Of a DNA stretch of 64,000 bases, positions 63,634 to 64,000 are shown piece by piece (position 1 is the stretch's first letter; each line of letters begins with the position of its first letter). The notes below the pieces were generated by a model. That model made no database searches. It had not been told where the DNA came from and saw only the letters and a list, made by a program, of their open reading frames with translations. The stretch comes from Cladorhizidae sp. MBARI D1340-BT2. Taxonomy: Eukaryota; Porifera; Demospongiae; Poecilosclerida; Cladorhizidae. Position numbers and translations under genes: made by a program. Where the stretch lies: assembly GCA_028752905.1 (NCBI GenBank), contig JAQNBH010000011.1, positions 23,250,341 to 23,314,340 on the forward strand. Direction: 5' to 3'.

Positions 63634-64000
63634 AAATTTTTAATTTTATTTTGTGTGTGCTCTATTTTGTGTGAGTACTGATGACAGAAGTTGAGCTTCA
63701 CTAAGAAGAAACACTTTGGCCACCCAACAAGAGATCACTCTGGAAACATTCCATACCTAGTAGTAGTCGAGAGATTTGAGTTTATAATTTCACTACAATA
63801 GACAATACTTCCTAGAAAGTGCACGTGCCAACTATTCATTCAACAGCTAGAACCCAGCTCTACCATATGAGGGCATGAGATTGAGGCATGGCCTATTTCA
63901 CTGAGCACCTGCAGAGTGAAAAGGGCACACACATCCTCACTCAGATCCAATAGCATGTGCACATTTTGTTGGACAATATAATCATCAAACAAGGATTAGT
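63634..64000. other. Non-satellite right flank, possible decayed RNase H-like remnant
   Basis: The satellite stops inside a unit and gives way to T-rich sequence (63636-63675), then unremarkable DNA. I see no intact gene, RNA gene or satellite. Near the end, plus-strand codons from 63954 read HVHILLDN and, a few codons on, IKQG. This pattern resembles the DN...KQG region of RNase H in tyrosine-recombinase (DIRS-like) retroelements, but a stop lies directly upstream and the segment is short and apparently deleted. It may be a decayed retroelement or chance. The sequence continues beyond the window. Confidence 0.4.

Overview
This window is eukaryotic, almost certainly animal, non-coding repetitive DNA. 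There is no intact protein-coding gene. About 63.2 of 64 kb is tandem repeat, flanked on the left by a broken Ty3/Gypsy-type reverse transcriptase fragment (15-407) and on the right by 367 bp of non-satellite DNA. The Gypsy relic and a TTAA-inserting cut-and-paste element suggest a metazoan (amphibian, fish, lamprey or marine invertebrate genomes would all fit). I cannot name the species.

Layout. (1) 15-407: N-terminal part of a Gypsy pol RT domain, ending at a stop exactly where the first satellite begins. (2) 405-2514: about 75 copies of a 28-bp minisatellite whose core is GCAACCTAGGTATACCCAGG. (3) 2515-63633: about 2,400 copies of a 24-bp satellite (first half CATCAAGCCATG, second half AACTCTGGTGTG), interrupted only by two copies of a 1,612-bp DNA transposon at 6107-7718 and 9873-11484. 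(4) 63634-64000: non-repeat flank.

The 24-bp satellite is organised as a higher-order mosaic. I name recurring modules by diagnostic words: A (CTTCATGAAG linker with TATAAAT, then CGAGCTAAGAACGAT), B (GGTGAGCATCAAGTCATG), C (AAGCTATGTATGAACTATG), D (GTTATGAGGTCTTGTG), K (GTGTAACAAGCTATTAAC), L (GAAATCTCATGTGCAG), M (a long run of near-consensus units), E (GTTGCACATCAAGCCATGCA), F (TGTGTACATCAAGCTTGCAT), G (GAAATTTAGTTTGCATCAAG), H (AAACTCCATTGTCTAACAAG), I (GCCATGAACTTCGGTGTG), J (GAAATTTGGCGTACAGCAAG). The usual order is G-H-I-J-A-B-C-D/K-L-M-E-F. Whole or partial supermonomers are tandemly duplicated with offsets of about 0.77, 0.90, 1.09, 1.10, 1.41, 1.47, 1.7, 3.7, 3.8 and 4.5 kb. Several copies are near-identical, which points to recent unequal exchange or replication-based amplification.

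The most informative observations are these. The transposon has TTAA target duplications, G-rich terminal inverted repeats and exact empty sites elsewhere in the same array. The RT fragment passes in frame into the 28-bp repeat, with residues resembling the next conserved RT block, suggesting satellite birth from RT sequence. The 28-bp and 24-bp repeats share a core in opposite orientation. A 9-bp deletion marks the amplified interior lineage of the array. All the octapeptide open frames (HQAMNSGV on +, HTRVHGLM on -) follow from the repeat length being a multiple of three and are not evidence of genes.
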